Positions 5,537 to 6,164 of a DNA stretch of 6,164 nt are shown here, piece after piece. This stretch comes from Deltaproteobacteria bacterium. GTDB lineage: Bacteria; Desulfobacterota; Dissulfuribacteria; Dissulfuribacterales; UBA3076. Numbering within the stretch: position 1 is the stretch's first letter; the number at the start of each line of letters is the position of its first letter. The translations under genes were made by a program, and so were the position numbers. The notes beneath the pieces are model-generated. The model saw only the letters and a list, made by a program, of their open reading frames with translations. It was not told where the DNA came from and did no database searches. The stretch lies in NCBI GenBank assembly GCA_030605675.1, contig JAUWHV010000075.1, forward strand, positions 1 through 6,164, written 5' to 3'.

Positions 5537-5543
5537 AATATAA

Positions 5544-5813
5544 ATGGAAGATTTTCAGCAGATTTTACCGGTCACCAAAGTAAAGAGGAATCTTCTCGAT
5601 ATTCTTAAGCATATGGAAGAAGAGGAGGCAACCATCGCCCTTACCAGAAATGGTGAGCCAGTAGGAGTAATGATGCCCCTTTCCCGGTACGAAGCACTCC
5701 TGGAAACCATCGATATACTGTGTAATAAAGAAATTCTTCACTCTTTGGAAAAATCAAAACAAGACTTCAAGTCAGGTAAGGTTTTCTCACATGAGGAGGT
5801 CTGGGAAGATTAA
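5544..5813 (+). CDS. Phd/YefM-type antitoxin of the RelE-type toxin
   Basis: The 89-aa product has the Phd/YefM layout. An N-terminal DNA-binding domain (about 1-52) carries ILPVTKVKRNLLDIL and the hairpin ATIALTRNGEPVGVMMPLSRYEAL. A charged C-terminal segment, SLEKSKQDFKSGKVFSHEE at 68-86, should wrap the toxin. A helix with several consecutive Glu residues (24-28) separates the first two elements. It should bind the RelE-type protein and repress the promoter at 5485-5513. The stop overlaps the toxin start as TAATG, so the two are translationally coupled. The start is fixed by AGAGGA 7 nt upstream. Different DNA-binding specificity from the neighbouring Phd-type protein is expected but not demonstrated. 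Confidence 0.92.
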   Translation: MEDFQQILPVTKVKRNLLDILKHMEEEEATIALTRNGEPVGVMMPLSRYEALLETIDILCNKEILHSLEKSKQDFKSGKVFSHEEVWED

Positions 5814-6094
5814 TGACCTATCGCCTTCTGTATTCCCAAACTTCCCGTGAGCAGATAAGAGCTCTTCATCCTCAAATAAAACCAATTGTTAAGACACTCA
5901 TTCAAAAGCTCAGGGAGAGCCCCTATTTGGGCAAGGCCCTTGAACGAAAACTTTCAGGTTATTGTTCGCTGAGAACAAAAAGATTTCGGGTAATTTATAA
6001 AATCGACCACATGAACCATATCACCCAGATCCATTATATTGGTCATCGGAAAGACATTTATGAGGTCTTCAAGGAATTCCTCGCTAAGGGATAA
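5813..6094 (+). CDS. RelE/ParE-family toxin
   Basis: The 93-aa basic protein has the RelE/ParE fold pattern: a short first strand (YRLLYS), two helices (about 10-36) and the C-terminal sheet. The family signatures LSGYCSLRTKRFRVIYKI (47-64) and IGHRKDIYE (76-84) are clear. Basic residues at Lys46, Arg54, Lys56, Arg57, Arg59, His78 and Arg79 plus Tyr83 fit the RelE branch, which cleaves mRNA in the ribosomal A site. RelE rather than gyrase-directed ParE is favoured but not certain. It starts on the last base of the antitoxin stop codon, and GAGGAGG-like sequence (ATGAGGAGGT, 5791-5800) inside the antitoxin gene lies 12 nt upstream as an additional ribosome site. The gene is complete. No terminator was seen in the 70 bases that follow. 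Confidence 0.92.
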   Translation: MTYRLLYSQTSREQIRALHPQIKPIVKTLIQKLRESPYLGKALERKLSGYCSLRTKRFRVIYKIDHMNHITQIHYIGHRKDIYEVFKEFLAKG

Positions 6095-6164
6095 TTTCCT
6101 CACCTTCCTTTTGGCTTATCTACTTTCGTCGGGCGCTCAAAAGGTCCGTGTGGGTCTGCCCCGA
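6095..6164. other. Right edge of window, no supported gene
   Basis: On the minus strand two frames are open from the edge: one to TGA at 6100-6102, reading GADPHGPFERPTKVDKPKGR, and one to TAG. Either could be the end of a gene entering from the right, but 20 codons are too few to decide. Confidence 0.2.

Noticed and set aside
5244..5543. 99-codon open frame on the plus strand between the two toxin-antitoxin modules
   Set aside because: It starts inside the -10 box of the minus-strand promoter and contains the whole promoter and ribosome site of the plus-strand module. No ribosome site precedes it and the product has no recognisable domain.

Overview
The window looks like bacterial chromosome of moderate G+C, most likely from a deltaproteobacterium (Desulfobacterota) or a similar environmental anaerobe. 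This is inference. It rests on the adjacent ctpA-type S41 protease and YibQ-type divergent polysaccharide deacetylase, the style of the short unimodular QueF, and the kinds of dispersed intergenic repeats present. No rRNA, tRNA or CRISPR array was seen.

Left, 1-488: no intact gene. A compact element-like structure (about 110-376) has similar A/T-rich repeats with hairpins at both ends in opposite orientation. It encloses a 44-codon remnant that reads as the N-terminus of a four-helix-bundle (23S rRNA intervening-sequence type) protein joined directly to its C-terminus.

Centre-left, 489-3477, plus strand: a ctpA-family periplasmic processing protease, a membrane-anchored divergent polysaccharide deacetylase, then a repeat-rich spacer and queF, the last step of preQ1 synthesis. 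The first two fit a cell-envelope/peptidoglycan-remodelling pair. The first codons of the longest queF frame are translated from a dispersed inverted repeat, so the true start is probably near 3073-3079.

Centre-right, 5269 down to 3601, minus strand: a tightly packed unit. It runs from a near-consensus sigma-70 promoter with a palindromic operator candidate, through a Phd/YefM-type antitoxin, a PIN-domain (VapC-like) toxin and an unrecognised 52-aa ORF whose ATG overlaps the toxin stop (ATGA), to an FMN nitroreductase 14 nt further on. Every junction is an overlap or a very short gap, so the four genes are probably cotranscribed.

Right, 5485-6094, plus strand: a second, divergently oriented toxin-antitoxin module. 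It is driven by a perfect TTGACA-17-TATAAT promoter and encodes another Phd/YefM-type antitoxin and a RelE/ParE-family toxin with a TAATG junction. The two modules are back to back across a 354-bp promoter region. The last 70 bases hold no gene that can be supported.
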